DNA of 64,000 nt from Colwellia maritima (GCF_022669015.1 NZ_JAKKSL010000008.1:1-64000); one strand, 5' to 3'. Numbered from the stretch's first letter, positions 1-11,274 are shown. Notes: generated by a model not told the origin, from the letters alone. A program made the numbers and translations.

Positions 1-1484
1 CATCATTTTATTACGTGGATCACGTTCATTGATACCGCCAATCGTCTTGGTTTGCATAAAAGCTTGTAAGCCCGGCGTACAAGTTGCGACCTATACTATT
101 CTTGTAACCACCAAGGGTGCATCTGAGCGCAGCATGTGCCAGTCGTTTACCAGATTGATCCTGCTTGTAATTGCTTGGCAATTTTTTGAGCATGAACTAA
201 ATCATCACTCCATACTCCTGCCGATAAGCCATATGAGGTTTCATTGGCAATTTCAATCGCCTGTTGTTCATGCTAAATTTAATTACACTAAACGCGATTA
301 AATATTTCTTGCATGACCAATGTCCATATCATTTTTAACATCTGTGATTGCTGGTTGGTTGAACATAATACCCCCTCAAATCCCTTGGGCTTAATCGGCT
401 CACCACCACAAACAAAAGTTAAACCTTGTTGCTTGTCAATCAATGCTCCCCATGATGCGGTCGTATTGATTTTTATTGGCAATCAGACTATAGATGTTCT
501 TTGGATCTAACGGGTTACCTACCACTAAGGTGTCACATACTGCTGCAAGTTTTTTCCATTAATTGATCATGAATGGCTTCGTGAACTAAAATGCGTGTAC
601 CAGATTCACACGCTTGGCCTGAATTAAATAAGCCGCCAAAGGTTATACCATATGCTGCAAGGTCGAGATCTGCATCTTTCATAACTATTCTTTGGGCCTT
701 TGCCACCCAACTCCAAACCCACAAGTTTGCAACTTTCAGTAGCCATTTTTTGAATATGTTTGCCAACACAGGTAGAGCCAGTAAAAGATACTTTTCCAAC
801 GTCTGGGTGAGTAGTAAGCGCTTCACCTACACTAGCACCGTCACCATTTACTATGTTTAGAACACCTTTAGGTAAAACGTCTGACAGTAGTTGCACCAAA
901 TGAGTTGTGCTTGCCGGTGTATATTCAGAAGGTTTAATTACAACGGTGTTTCCTGCGGCAAGGGCCGGTATTATTTTTGCTACAGCAATAAAAATAGGAA
1001 AGTTCCAAGGCGTAATTAATGCACAGACACCGATGGGTTCTTGCCAAACTTGTGCGTGACCCGCTTCAGGTAGAGGCTTAGTGGGTAAATCAACTATATT
1101 ATTAGTCGTTTTTATTAAATCAGCATAGTAGCCGATTAAATCGATTACAATAGGGATGTCCATACCGGCTGCACGGCGGATGGTACCGCCAGAATCTCGT
1201 GATTCGATAAACATTAACTCTTCAGCATGAGCCCCAATCACCTGACCACATTTGAATAACAAGTCTCCACGGTCATTGTTACTCATTTCACGCCATGAAG
1301 GTTGATTAAATGCCCGCTTTGCTGCAGCTACTGCAGCATCGACATCACCCTTGTCCCCCATAGACATGGTTGCATAAACTTCACCATTTGTCGGGTTGAT
1401 TACGTCAATTGATTCAGGCGTATGCCCTAAATAATCTTGCCCATCGATAAAATGGCCATAATGGAGTTCTTGTTGTAAAGACAT
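1..1484 (-). pseudogene. aldehyde dehydrogenase (NAD-dependent family), frameshifted, cut by window edge
   Basis: Oxidises an aldehyde to a carboxylic acid in the cytoplasm. The N-terminal half is open from 1484 to about 690 and shows the ALDH core: PWNFPIF, IKPSEYTP, VSFTGSTCVGK and the LELGGK glutamate. After a frameshift the catalytic cysteine follows in SGQACESGTR (about 620). Further shifts lie near 550, 480-430 and in the last 300 bases, where the C-terminal pieces (GGYKNS, QTKTIGGINERD) can still be read in changing frames. I place the start at the ATG at 1484, because GAGGTGG stands a few bases upstream; a GTG at 1493 is also in frame. It is the last gene of a same-strand catabolic operon. 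The stop lies outside the window. Total span fits the family (about 490 residues). Confidence 0.82.
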
Positions 1485-1525
1485 AGCTTCCACCTCTGTT
1501 TTAGTAATTAATATTTGTATGTAAT

Positions 1526-2672
1526 TTAAACAACCGCCATAGCCTTAAGTTTAGCGTATTGTTCATCAGATAAGTTCAACTGAGCTAAAATCTGCTCTGT
1601 ATGTTCACCAAATTTTGGTATTTTCCCTACTTGTGATGGCGTCTTATTCAATTTCGGTGCCGGTGCAGGTTGAATTAAATCATTCTCGACGACAAAATTA
1701 TGTCGAGCCACATTATGTGGATGTTCAACCGCTTCTTTGAGCGACATTACTGGGGCATAACATGCATCAGTACCTTCAAAAATATTATTCCAATGCACTT
1801 GTGGTTGAGATTTAAAGTATTTCGTTAATTTGGTTATTGCTAAAGGCCATAATGATTTATCGTATTGCATTGAAAAATTAAGATCGTCAGCAAATAAATA
1901 AGCGTAATAAATTCTTTGTAAAAATTAGGCTCTAGAGCCTGAACCGTTATATATTTATCATCAGCACATTGGTAGGTATTAGCCCAAGGAGAGGCACCAG
2001 TTAAAAAATCACCGCCACGTTGTTCTCCGACTAAGCCATTGGCATACAAACTGGTTAGTAAAGTCTGCATGTACACATTGCCATCGCAAATTGCAGCGTC
2101 TATCACTTGTCCTTCACCGGTGCTAAGTACATGAATATAGGCAGCTAGCATGCCCATGACTAAATGCAACGAACCGCCGCCAACATCACCAATAATAGTG
2201 GCAGGAGGGAATGGTTTATCGTTAGCAAAACCGCTGTAAGCTAATACACCAGAAATGGAGGCATAATTTATGTCGTGGCCTGCGGCTTGAGCTAAGGGGC
2301 CATGCTGTCCCCAACCAGTCATTCGACCATAGATCATTTTTTTATTACGTGCTAAACACACTTCTGGTCCCAAACCTAAGCGCTCTATTACGCCAGGACG
2401 AAAACCTTCAATAAACATATCGGCTTGTTCAACGAGTGATAACACTAGTTGGATTGCTTCTGGTTGTTTTAAATCAAGAGCAATTGATTGTTTTCCTCGT
2501 TTAAAAAACTCTGTTTTGTTTGAGTTAAAAAGGCCAGGCGAGCATTTGGGTTATCGGTTTTACGTTCAATTAAAATCACTTCAGCACCCAAGTCTGCTAG
2601 CATCATGCTAGCGATAGGTCCTGGACCTATGCCGGCTATTTCTATTACTTTAATACCTTGCAATGCACTCAT
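1526..2672 (-). pseudogene. alpha-methylacyl-CoA racemase / class III CoA-transferase (CaiB-BaiF family), frameshifted
   Basis: Family III CoA-transferases move CoA between acyl-CoA and a free acid; the racemase branch epimerises 2-methylacyl-CoA so that branched chains can enter beta-oxidation. The N-terminus (IKVIEIAGIGPGP, MLADLGAEVILIERK) and the block GRMTGWGQHGPLAQAAGHD point to the racemase branch. DIN and GGGSLHLVMGML follow, and the C-terminal part carries DACYAPV and AVEHPHN. The span of 1147 bases equals about 382 residues, the usual family length, but the frame shifts near 2510-2460 and again near 1880-1920. It sits 67 bases after the enoyl-CoA hydratase and 42 bases before the aldehyde dehydrogenase ATG on the same strand. 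Racemase against CoA-transferase cannot be settled from sequence alone. Confidence 0.82.
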
Positions 2673-2739
2673 AATCTTTAACCTATTATTTTTTTAAAAG
2701 TCCGAAATTTACTTTTTAAATTCAGCTTAAACATTGCTA

Positions 2740-3519
2740 CTAATTACCAATAAATACAGGTTTGCGTTTTTCTGAAAATGCCGCTAACCCTTCTTGAATG
2801 TCAGCAGATAAGAAATGTTCACGTAATTCGAGGAGTTCAGAATCTAGCGCTGATTGTCGAGTTTGATCCTGCGCTTGATTCGCTATTTTTTTCATACGTT
2901 GCAGCACTAATGGGCTTTTTTCTGCTAGGTCGTCACAAAGTTCTTGAACACGAGAGTACAGTTGCTCATGCTCTACAATTTCGTTAACCAGTCCGTATTG
3001 CTTCATTTCGCTTGCCGGTAATGATTTGCCTGTAAATAATAAATATTTAGCGACGTTGACAGGTACTAATTTAGGCAATATTGCCGCGCCACCCAAGACC
3101 GGGGAATACACCAAAATTTGAGTGGGCGTCACCCAATGTTGCCTTGTTTGATGCAATGACAATGTCACAACACATAGTAAGTTCTAAACCGCCGCCATGG
3201 TCATGCCGTTTATTGCGGCTATTACGGGTTTCGAGCAGTTGCGTAGGGCCCCAAAACTAGTACGGCATTGCATTAAAAAATCTTTTTCACCTGGCTCTGC
3301 TTTTTCAAGTACTTGCTTTAAATCAGCTCCTGCACAAAAAGCAGGGCAGTCGGTGGCGGCGAGTACTACAACGCGAATGTTATCGTCTTGTTCAAAATCG
3401 GTTAAAGCGATTGCTAAATCGTCCAAAATAGTGCGTGTGAGTGAGTTAAACGCCTTTGGTCGATTAAGTATTAACCAAATTTCTGATTGACCTCTTGTTT
3501 CTACTAATAATTCTGACAT
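2740..3519 (-). pseudogene. enoyl-CoA hydratase/isomerase (crotonase family), frameshifted
   Basis: Adds water to trans-2-enoyl-CoA in beta-oxidation. The N-terminal half shows NRPKAFNSL and the oxyanion-hole block CPAFCAGADLK; the second half shows GLGGAAILPKLV, FTGKSLPASEMKQYGLVNEIV and the closing GLAAFSEKRKPVF. Between them the expected GGGLELTMCCDIVIASNKA can be read in a third frame at about 3190-3130, so there are two small indels, one near 3190 and one near 3075-3090. Total about 260 residues, normal for the family. A strong ribosome site (GAGGAGAATAAC) precedes the ATG at 3519. Only 12 bases separate it from the SDR gene upstream, so the two are probably translated from one message. 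Confidence 0.85.
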
Positions 3520-3531
3520 GTTATTCTCCTC

Positions 3532-4308
3532 TTAGCGTGCCTGCATGACTGTTGCAGCATCAAGACGTAAACAACGACCATTTACATAGGCATTTTCCGC
3601 AAGATAAGCACATGTGTGGGCAAATTCTGCCATGTCACCCATACGTTGTGGGGCTTGGCACATAGCAGTGAGTGCGACTTGTACTTTCTCGTCTAGTGAT
3701 TTAATCATAGGTGTGCCAAATAGGCCTGGAGCGATAGAATTGACGCGAATACCATACTTACCTAATTCACGAGCAGCGGGTATATTCATGCCATTTACTC
3801 CTGCTTTAGAACTAGAATAAGCTGATTGGCCAATTTGACCTTCAAAGGCAGCACCAGAAGAAATGTTGATAACAACACCTCGCTCACCTTTTTCATCGGG
3901 TTCGTTTTTCGCCATTTGCTCGGCACATTTTGCCATGACATTAAATACGCCATTAAGGTTTACGTTAAGTACCATGGCGTATTTTTTAAGGCTGCTTGCT
4001 TTGCCTTCCTTATCCAAAATTTTACATGGCAATGGCACACCTGCGGCGTTAATGTTTACATGGATAGCATCAAATTTAGCCACGATATCGGCAACGGCTG
4101 CATCGATACTTTTTTCGCCGGTGACATCGGTTTGACAAAATATTGCATTATTTTCACCGAGCAATGTTATAACTTCGGCACCGGCTTCAGCGTTTAAATC
4201 TAATAAAGCTACTTTCGCACCTTTTTCAGTCACCATATATTCTGCCGTTGCACGGCCTAAACCAGATGCACCACCTGTGATCACGACAACTTTATTTTGT
4301 AAATTCAT
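3532..4308 (-). CDS. short-chain dehydrogenase, 3-hydroxyacyl-CoA dehydrogenase-like (HSD10 type)
   Basis: Intact 258-residue Rossmann oxidoreductase. It has the NAD-binding glycine motif TGGASGLG (residues 11-18), the acidic D37 in LLDLN that favours NAD over NADP, the NAAGV block (88-91), the catalytic serines in NISSGA, and the YSSSK catalytic pair (Y164, K168). SIAPGLFGTPM follows the active site. The C-terminal VNGRCLRLDAA resembles type II 3-hydroxyacyl-CoA dehydrogenases. In this operon it would oxidise the 3-hydroxyacyl-CoA made by the neighbouring hydratase. It is one of the few genes in the 1-6.8 kb operon without a frameshift. The substrate is inferred from context. Confidence 0.88.
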   Translation of the reverse strand: MNLQNKVVVITGGASGLGRATAEYMVTEKGAKVALLDLNAEAGAEVITLLGENNAIFCQTDVTGEKSIDAAVADIVAKFDAIHVNINAAGVPLPCKILDKEGKASSLKKYAMVLNVNLNGVFNVMAKCAEQMAKNEPDEKGERGVVINISSGAAFEGQIGQSAYSSSKAGVNGMNIPAARELGKYGIRVNSIAPGLFGTPMIKSLDEKVQVALTAMCQAPQRMGDMAEFAHTCAYLAENAYVNGRCLRLDAATVMQAR

Positions 4309-4374
4309 TTATATATTCTCTTCGATATTTGTTAAAGTAAGAGTAAAACTCTAGCCTTTTTTAATGTTAATCAA

Positions 4375-5522
4375 TTATCTAAAGGCTTGAACCCCTGTCA
4401 GCATACGTGCAATCAGTAGCTTCTGAATTTCAGTCGTGCCATCAGGAATAGGGCCAATAATGGCTTCACGAGCTAAACGTTCCACAACAAACTCTTTAGT
4501 AACACCGTTACCGCCATGTATTTGCACCGCTTGACGTGTGGTGTTAACACCAATTTCCGTGCCGTACCATTTGGCCATTGAACACTCTACGTCACAACGA
4601 ATACCTTTATCGATCATATCGCCGGCACGCAATGTTAATAGCCTTGCTGCATCGATTTGGGTTGCCATAGTGGCAATTTTTTCAGCAATTAATTGATGTC
4701 CAGCCTATTTGTTTACCGTGTTGAGTACGCTCTTGTGAATATTTAATTGACTCTTCTAATGCTCGACGACCCAATGAGTAACCCCACGCTGCCATATGAC
4801 AACGAGCGCGTTCAAAAGTTACCAGTGTGTTTTTTAAACCATCGCCAATACTTCCCACGGTGTTAGCGATAGGCACACGCACATCTGCCAGAAAAATTTG
4901 CGAAGTAGACTGGCTGTTGAGCGCCATTTTAGGAATGCCACGTACCTCCATTCCCGGTGTTCCTGCAGGGATCGCTATATGGGTCAATTCCCCTTCACCT
5001 GTTTTACAGGTACAAACGAATAGATCCATGTGTTCACCATTGGAAATCCAGGTTTTCTCACCATTAAGTACCCAATCATTGCCGTCTCGTACCGCACGTG
5101 TTTTCACAGCTGCAACGTCGGAGCCAACATCTGGCTCAGATATACCAACGGCGATAAATTTTTCGCCACTCAATAATCCAGTGAACATATTCATCACGAA
5201 TATGTTCGGGAGCGTTATTAATCAACAAATCGGCACCGACTACATTAATGAGGGTCGGGCATAGCCAAATCTAAGGAAACGACAGCAACTTCTTCCCATA
5301 ACAATAAATGTGTTACCCAATCCATGCCTAGGCCGCCAAACTCTTCAGGGTGTGGCGCACAAACCAAACCGAATTCGGCTAAACTTTGGTGCAGCCTTGC
5401 AGCTGTTCTTTGCTGAAATGACCTTCACCATGTGCTTCAAGCTGTGGCTTGATTTCTTTGTTAAGAAATTTACGCAGGCCTTCGGTAGCCATTTTTTGTT
5501 CTTCTGTCATTAAAAAGCTCAC
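4375..5522 (-). pseudogene. acyl-CoA dehydrogenase, frameshifted
   Basis: FAD enzyme that makes the first double bond of beta-oxidation. The middle domain is clear: GISEPDVGSDVAA (FAD/substrate contact), NGEKTWISNG and FERARCHMAAW; the C-terminal domain has QIHGGNGVTKEF and PDGTTEIQKLLIARML. The N-terminal part (MTEEQKMATEGLRKFLNK, GLVCAPHPEEFGGLG) is read in other frames at 5510-5270. Indels therefore lie near 4675, 5200-5270 and 5400. The start is probably the GTG at 5522, because GAGGAGAAGACA stands right before it; an in-frame ATG lies at 5510. The span equals about 382 residues, as expected. The catalytic base normally falls in the 4675-4690 break region and I could not assign it. Confidence 0.85.
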
Positions 5523-5561
5523 TGTCTTCTCCTCAATTTTATTTTTTATTTAGTTCCGTAC

Positions 5562-6800
5562 TTATTTTGCGAGTATATTGACTGCTACGGCACCTTCTTC
5601 TATACCAACTAGACCACCACTGTTTTCATGAACAGCGTGTCTTGCTCCTTCAACTTGACGGACACCACCTTCACCGCGTAATTGAGTGACCAACTCGTGA
5701 AGTTGACCTAAACCGGTAGCACCTAACGGATGTCCCTTAGATTCAAGACCACCAGACGTGTTGATTGGTATACGTCCACCAATGCTAAAGTCACCTCGCT
5801 CAGCTGCCGGACCTGCTTCACCGAAAGGCACTAGTCCAAGATTTTCTGCATGCAGTATTTCACCCATAGCTGTTGCATCGTGTACTTCCGAGACATCCAT
5901 ATCTTGAGGACCAACGCCTGCTTGCTCATAGGCTTCCATTGCACATAAATGAGCGCAATGTAACTCAGGATTTGAATAAGAGCGATCAGTTGCACTTCGA
6001 GTAACTGTCGCTAACACTTTGATGGCGCGATTTTTGTCAGAGCCAATGCGTTTAAGCCCATCTTCGTTACAAACGATTACTGCAGCTGCACCATCAGAAA
6101 TTGGCGCACACATGGGTAATGTCAGTGGGTAAGTAATAGGTGGCGCATTCAATACTTCTTCAATCGAATAGGCTTGTTGAAATTGAGACAGAGGATTGTG
6201 CGTAGAATGTTGGTGGTTTTTTGCTGAAACAGCCGCTATTTGGCGTTGAGTGGTACCATACTTATGCATATGAGCACGAGCAAATGCGGCATATACAGAC
6301 ATAAATACGCTATAAGGACGGTCAGACTCATGACCTTCTGGCACAACAAAATCTTTTGCAGGAGCTAACAACCTTGCTAAATTTGCATCGGGTTCAGATA
6401 AATCCCAAGCGCCGTCAAAAACAGAAAACATTCTTGCTTTATCAGTAATGTTCATTTTTTCAGCGCCAATGGCTAATGCCACATCACAGCTTCCCGCTTT
6501 TAACATTTGAACAGCGAGATGAAAACCAGAAGAGCCAGCGGTACAGCCATTCTCAACATTAAATACAGGAATGCCTTGTATACCAATTTTGCTTAGATAG
6601 ACTTGACCAGGGATAAAGGTTTGTCCTTGAAGATGACCTTGAGTGGTTCCTGAATAAAAAGCGGTACCGATATCTGATTTTTCACAACCAAGATCTTTTA
6701 TCGCTGCGTCTAATGCTTCATCACATAGACTTTCCATACTGCGTTCGATATGACGACCAAATGGTGTCATTCCGACACCGACTATATATATATTTGACAT
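5562..6800 (-). CDS. thiolase-family protein (SCP-x / lipid-transfer type acetyl-CoA acetyltransferase)
   Basis: Intact 412-residue thiolase fold protein. The nucleophile is C86 in NVENGCTAGSSG; H307 (SEVHDAT) and H357 (GHPLGATG) complete the active site of the SCP-x branch. This branch cleaves 3-ketoacyl-CoA, often with branched or sterol-like side chains, or acts as the thiolase half with a separate partner. It is the first gene of the minus-strand operon and is divergent to the TonB receptor gene 560 bases away. A second copy on the opposite strand lies at 62966-64000; the copies differ by an alanine after C86 (present here, missing there) and by L/V at residue 37. Fatty-acid against steroid substrate is not decidable here. 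Confidence 0.87.
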   Translation of the reverse strand: MSNIYIVGVGMTPFGRHIERSMESLCDEALDAAIKDLGCEKSDIGTAFYSGTTQGHLQGQTFIPGQVYLSKIGIQGIPVFNVENGCTAGSSGFHLAVQMLKAGSCDVALAIGAEKMNITDKARMFSVFDGAWDLSEPDANLARLLAPAKDFVVPEGHESDRPYSVFMSVYAAFARAHMHKYGTTQRQIAAVSAKNHQHSTHNPLSQFQQAYSIEEVLNAPPITYPLTLPMCAPISDGAAAVIVCNEDGLKRIGSDKNRAIKVLATVTRSATDRSYSNPELHCAHLCAMEAYEQAGVGPQDMDVSEVHDATAMGEILHAENLGLVPFGEAGPAAERGDFSIGGRIPINTSGGLESKGHPLGATGLGQLHELVTQLRGEGGVRQVEGARHAVHENSGGLVGIEEGAVAVNILAK

Positions 6801-7359
6801 TCCAAGTGACCCTTAATTTTGACTTGCTAAAAGGCTAGCATCTCAATTTAAATAATCTCATGGGGTAATGTGTCAATGGATTCGATAGTTTGGCTTAAAA
6901 TTACAACTATAAAGTGTCAATTTTACGGTCTGAAGTTTATAAACTAATGAACTGAGCATATTTAAATAATCACTCGTTGTTTTAAATTAGGAGTGCTTAT
7001 TGGTTATCACAGTTCTATTTTGTAGATTATTTTGAGATAAATAAAAGAAGTACAAGATGATTGCTGCTAATTTAAGAAATTTCTTGAAGCCGGAATAATT
7101 ACCAATTTTTCTTATAGTAAACAAACCGTGAACACTCGAAACTGCTCGTGCTATTAGACTATTTAGCTTTAGATCAGTTGATGTCTTTGTGAAAAACCAT
7201 TCAAAATCCTACATGTAAAATTGGGCCTTAATTGTTCACATGATGGCCTATATTAACACTATTGTATTTATCAATATTTGCTAACTTGTAATGACAATAA
7301 TTATAAATTGTAACTAATTTTTTAGTCCAATATAACGAATTTAAAGTAGGTAATACATT
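6801..7359. promoter_or_regulatory. divergent intergenic region, thiolase operon / TonB receptor
   Basis: AT-rich 559 bases with no ORF worth naming. It must hold both divergent promoters. The receptor ATG at 7360 is preceded by AGTAGGTAATACATT, a usable ribosome site. Compared with the copy at 62408-62965, the thiolase-proximal part matches closely, while the last ~120 bases before the receptor gene differ in many places, so the two receptor promoters are not the same. Confidence 0.6.
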
Positions 7360-9757
7360 ATGAACATTAAAGATTTTCCAAAAACACCAATCGCCAAGGT
7401 ATTGTGCATAGTGTTGGGATCGACTTCATTTGCCAGTTTAGCTCAAGAAGAAGCAAAGGATGTTAAGGCAAAAGGTTCTGCACTTGAAGTTATTGAAGTC
7501 ACAGCACGTAAGCGTATTGAATCTGTGCAGACCGTGCCAAGTAGCATAAATGCTGTTACCGGTGAGAACATTCAAGCTATGGGGGTGCACACTGTTGAAG
7601 ACTTATCTAAATACGTACCTGGTTTGGAACAGCCGCAACTGGCTAACCACAGTCGACTCTCACTGCGTGGTGTATCGTCAGGCGATAACCAGTCATTTGA
7701 GCAGTCTGTCGGCACCTACGTAGATGGCGTTTACCGTGGCCGAATGAATCAGCAACGCGCCGGTTTCTTTGATATGCAACGTGTCGAAGTACTGAAAGGA
7801 CCGCAACTTACATTGTACGGTAATAGCTCGATTGGTGGTGCCTTAAGTATGATCACTAATCGACCTGATGTCGGTGATGATCTAAATGGCGAATTCACGG
7901 TTAAGTATGAAACTGAGTATGAAGAAGCTCAGATCTTGGGTGGGCTCAATATCCCGGTAACGGATGAGTTTGCTCTGCGTATTGCCGGTAAGTGGCGTGA
8001 TCAGAACAAAGGTGCGGCGTTTAATAACTACACGGGGAAAGATGAGCTTTATTTCGAAGATTCGGCCTTTCGTATCGGCGCAGTTTGGCAGCCACATAAT
8101 GATCTGAGCCTATACTTACGTCATGAGCAAGCTACATTTGAGAAGTTCGGTGAGTCACTGGCCATTTATCGTCATGTTAATCCGGATTTCACTGACGTTG
8201 AAAACTCGCCATTGGCACCATTTGGAATTGGCACGGGCGAATTGAATACTGGTAATGACGATTCCATTTTCAATAACGGTCCGTCAGGGAATAAAAATGA
8301 AAGTGACGAGACCATGTTAGAAATAGTATGGAATATCAGTGATAATACGACTATTACCTCTATTACAGCTCAAAGTGGTTATGACTATTTTCATACCTTA
8401 GATATTGATATGACACCCGAAGATATCATGTCATCTGATGTTCCTGAAGATTATGAACAGTTTTCGCAAGAGCTTCGCTTTGATATGATAGTTAATGAGC
8501 AAATTAATTTGATGGGTGGGCTCTACTATCAAGATGCTGATTTCAATACCGGCTTTGACGTTGATTTTCATTTAACTCAACTAGGTGTGCCAAACTTTAC
8601 TCGTTCAAATTATCTTGAACAAAAAACAGAACAAAGCGCGATTTTTGCTCAAGTAGACTATCAGGCAACAGACAAACTTTCATTGACCTTAGGTGTGCGG
8701 TATAGCGATATCGAAAAAACCGCTACACAAGGGTTAACTCTTCTTAATATCGATGGAACGGTAGATACTCGTCCTGCTTTCCCTGATGGTCACCCTTATG
8801 CGGGCTTGACTCCGGCCTTTGCTGAGTTATTGGGGCGCTTTGAAATCGGTAGGTGCGCCGCATGAGTTTGAGAACATGAAGCGCGAAGAAAGTCACACTA
8901 TGGTACAAGCCGCCGCAAGTTACTTCTTCACAGATACCTTTATGGGCTATGTTAATTTTGCTGACGGTGCCAAGGTCGGTGGTTTCGATACTCTGTATGA
9001 AGGTCCTTCATCTGCATCACCGCCGGGTACTTCGCCTGGTCCAAGTGCCGGTACTCCGGAAGATACCCAATTTGAAGATGAACAGGTTACCGCGTACGAA
9101 ATCGGCTTTAAGTCTGACTGGGATGATATGCGTTTGAATGTTGGCGTGTTCTATGGCACTTATGATGACTTGCAGACCTCCATTTTCAATGGTTCTATCG
9201 GATTCAACGTTGGTAATGCGGGTAAGGCTATACAAAAAGGTATTGATGTAGAGTTTATTTGGCAAGCTACCGATGACCTAAGCATTACAGCCAATGCTGA
9301 GTATTTAGATTTTTACTATGACAAGTTTGAGGGCGCTGCCTGTAGTTTAACTGAAGTATATGAAGGTGAAGCGAACGAAGATGGCTTGTGTGACTGGTCT
9401 GGAGACAACCTAGCTTGGGTGCCAGAGTTTAAAGCTGTTGTGGCAGTAGAGCATCTGAATGACGTTATGGGTAGCTATGAAATGTCTAACACGTTAATTG
9501 TGAATTACAAGTCTGAACATACAATAGACTCTAGTAACGAACAGGGTTTTCTTCAAGATGGTTATGCCCTAGTTGATTACCGTTTAAAACTGACACCAGA
9601 AGACAGTGACTGGCATGTAGCACTAACGGTCACTAACCTCCTTGATAAAGATTATGAAATATACATCGCTAAGATCCCGCTGAACACAGGGGCCTATGCC
9701 AATGGTATGCATAAAAAGGCACGTATGATTAACCTTGAGTTTGGTTACAGCTTTTAA
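7360..9757 (+). pseudogene. TonB-dependent outer membrane receptor, copy 1, one-base frameshift
   Basis: Outer-membrane active transporter of about 799 residues. It has a signal peptide ending near FASLAQ, a TonB box (EVIEVTARK), the plug domain (QTVPSSINAVTGENI, LSLRGVSSGD, RVEVLKGPQ, MITNRP), a 22-strand barrel region and a typical C-terminal strand ending in F (INLEFGYSF). Compared with the intact copy at 60005-62407, one extra C in CCGGCC at 8815-8817 throws the frame, which resumes in the following frame to 9757. Neighbours (AraC regulator, amidohydrolase, acyl-CoA operon) suggest uptake of an organic carbon compound rather than iron, but the ligand is unknown. Whether the extra base is real or a sequencing error cannot be decided here. 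Confidence 0.9.
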
Positions 9758-9766
9758 CTCAACAAA

Positions 9767-9796
9767 GCCTGCTTGTGTAAGACAAGCAGGCCTTTT
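9767..9796 (+). terminator. intrinsic terminator after TonB receptor copy 1
   Basis: Perfect 10-bp stem GCCTGCTTGT / ACAAGCAGGC with a 5-base loop, followed by CTTTT. It lies 10 bases after the stop codon. The rest of 9797-10030 is AT-rich and shows no gene. Confidence 0.85.
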
Positions 9797-10030
9797 AAAA
9801 ATTTAGTTCTTTATTGTACTGTGTTTAATTTACTTGAAAATGACTGACCAGTGCATGCACTGGTTAAGATTAAAACCGATACAGATTATATCAGCGTTAA
9901 ATCAAGGCTCTCATCAGTGAAGAAAACTACTTTTTTTAACGTATAAATAAGGTGCGCACGATTGGCGTAAAATTGTGTTGTGCGACCCTTGAAATAGTTA
10001 TTGTCTCTTTTAATTAAATAATGTGCCACA

Positions 10031-11079
10031 ATGAATATTAAATTAACTAATAATTCTGATTTGTTTATGGAAAAAGAGATCACTATGCCTTTTCAAACGC
10101 TAGTGGAGTTTGAAAAAATAGCGGCCTGTCATGACATACCCGTGCAAACACTGGATAGTCACATTGGTTTGAAAAAAAAGAGCGAGAACAGCGCTCAAGG
10201 TTACCTTTAAAGTATTTGGAAGATGCGTTCTTTTTTTTGTATGATCAAACTAATGATGAACTACTGCATACCGCGACATCACCATTAGCTAAGGGCACAA
10301 CCTTATTTGCATGCAAATTGGGTTGCCACGCTAAAAACTTGCTGAGTGCATTGACCACTATTGAAGAATTTTACAACTTGACCCTTGGGCCATTAAAACT
10401 TCAATTAAAACGAAGAGGGGGAAAAGCGACATTATGTATTTATATCGATTTTATCCCGACTATAAAGCAGGGGATTATCGCTGAAATTTATATCATGGTC
10501 TTTTACCGACTAGTTTGTATGTTAATTAATAAACGTATCCATATTTACAAAACATTTGTACCCCATGGCAAACCTTCTTATGGCGAAGAATACAAACTGC
10601 TTTATAACAACAAATTAGTTTATAATTCTGATTTCTTAGGCTTTGAATTTGATGAACTTCATCTACACTCATCGATAAATGCAAAATATGATCAGGTTGC
10701 ACATTATTTTCAAAACCCAATGCAACTTATTAAGCTGCATTTAGCAGACAATGTCACTTATGCGGGTAAGGTGCAACATCTGTTTATGTCAATGTCAATG
10801 TCAATGAATGAGCTGCCAAATAAAGAAGAAGTAGCAAAAAAACTCAATCTTTCAACACGTACGCTACATAGAAAACTGATTTTTGAAGGTACCGCCTTTC
10901 AACAGCTTAAAGATGACTACCGTTATAAGTTAGCTGCTCATTATTTAACCACAACAAAATTAACAGTAGAAGAAATTGCCTACAAGCTTAACCTGTGTGA
11001 TGCTTCATCTTTTATTCATAGTTTTCACAAGTGGTCAGGTAAAAATCCACAGAGTTACCGTCAGGAAAATAGTAAGTAA
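10031..11079 (+). CDS. AraC-family regulator (OruR/ArgR-like), copy 1, frameshifted near its start
   Basis: Transcription factor with an N-terminal effector domain and C-terminal AraC HTH (NLSTRTLHRKL, LTVEEIAYKLNLCDASSFIHSFHKWSGKNPQSYR). The long open frame begins at a TTG at 10216 (287 residues), shorter than the ~340 usual for this branch. In another frame, 10031-10210 encodes MEKEITMPFQTLVEFEK and more, with possible ATGs at 10031, 10067 and 10085; joining the two frames near 10165 gives about 349 residues. The same break is present in copy 2, so it is either old or copied between arms. A MSMSMSMN micro-repeat at about 10786-10806 is absent from copy 2. It is encoded just downstream of the receptor and may control it. 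Confidence 0.82.
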
Positions 11080-11274
11080 CTCCCAGTATTGGGATTAGAA
11101 AATACTGATAGTTACAAAAGTTGCCACCTTCATGTGTGCAACATTAGGTTGTATTCGTAAATCAACAGTTGACTAAAGAAAAACAGTTTTAATTTGTATA
11201 TCTCGTTTTGGGGGCGATATTCGTACAAAATGAGTGCATGTCTACAGTTGTAGTATTGACTATTATGTAGACAA

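Noticed and set aside
9886..10083. 65-codon minus-strand frame, also present in arm 2 (59678-59875)
   Set aside because: It overlaps the likely start of the AraC gene, has no ribosome site, and is kept open only because the DNA is duplicated.
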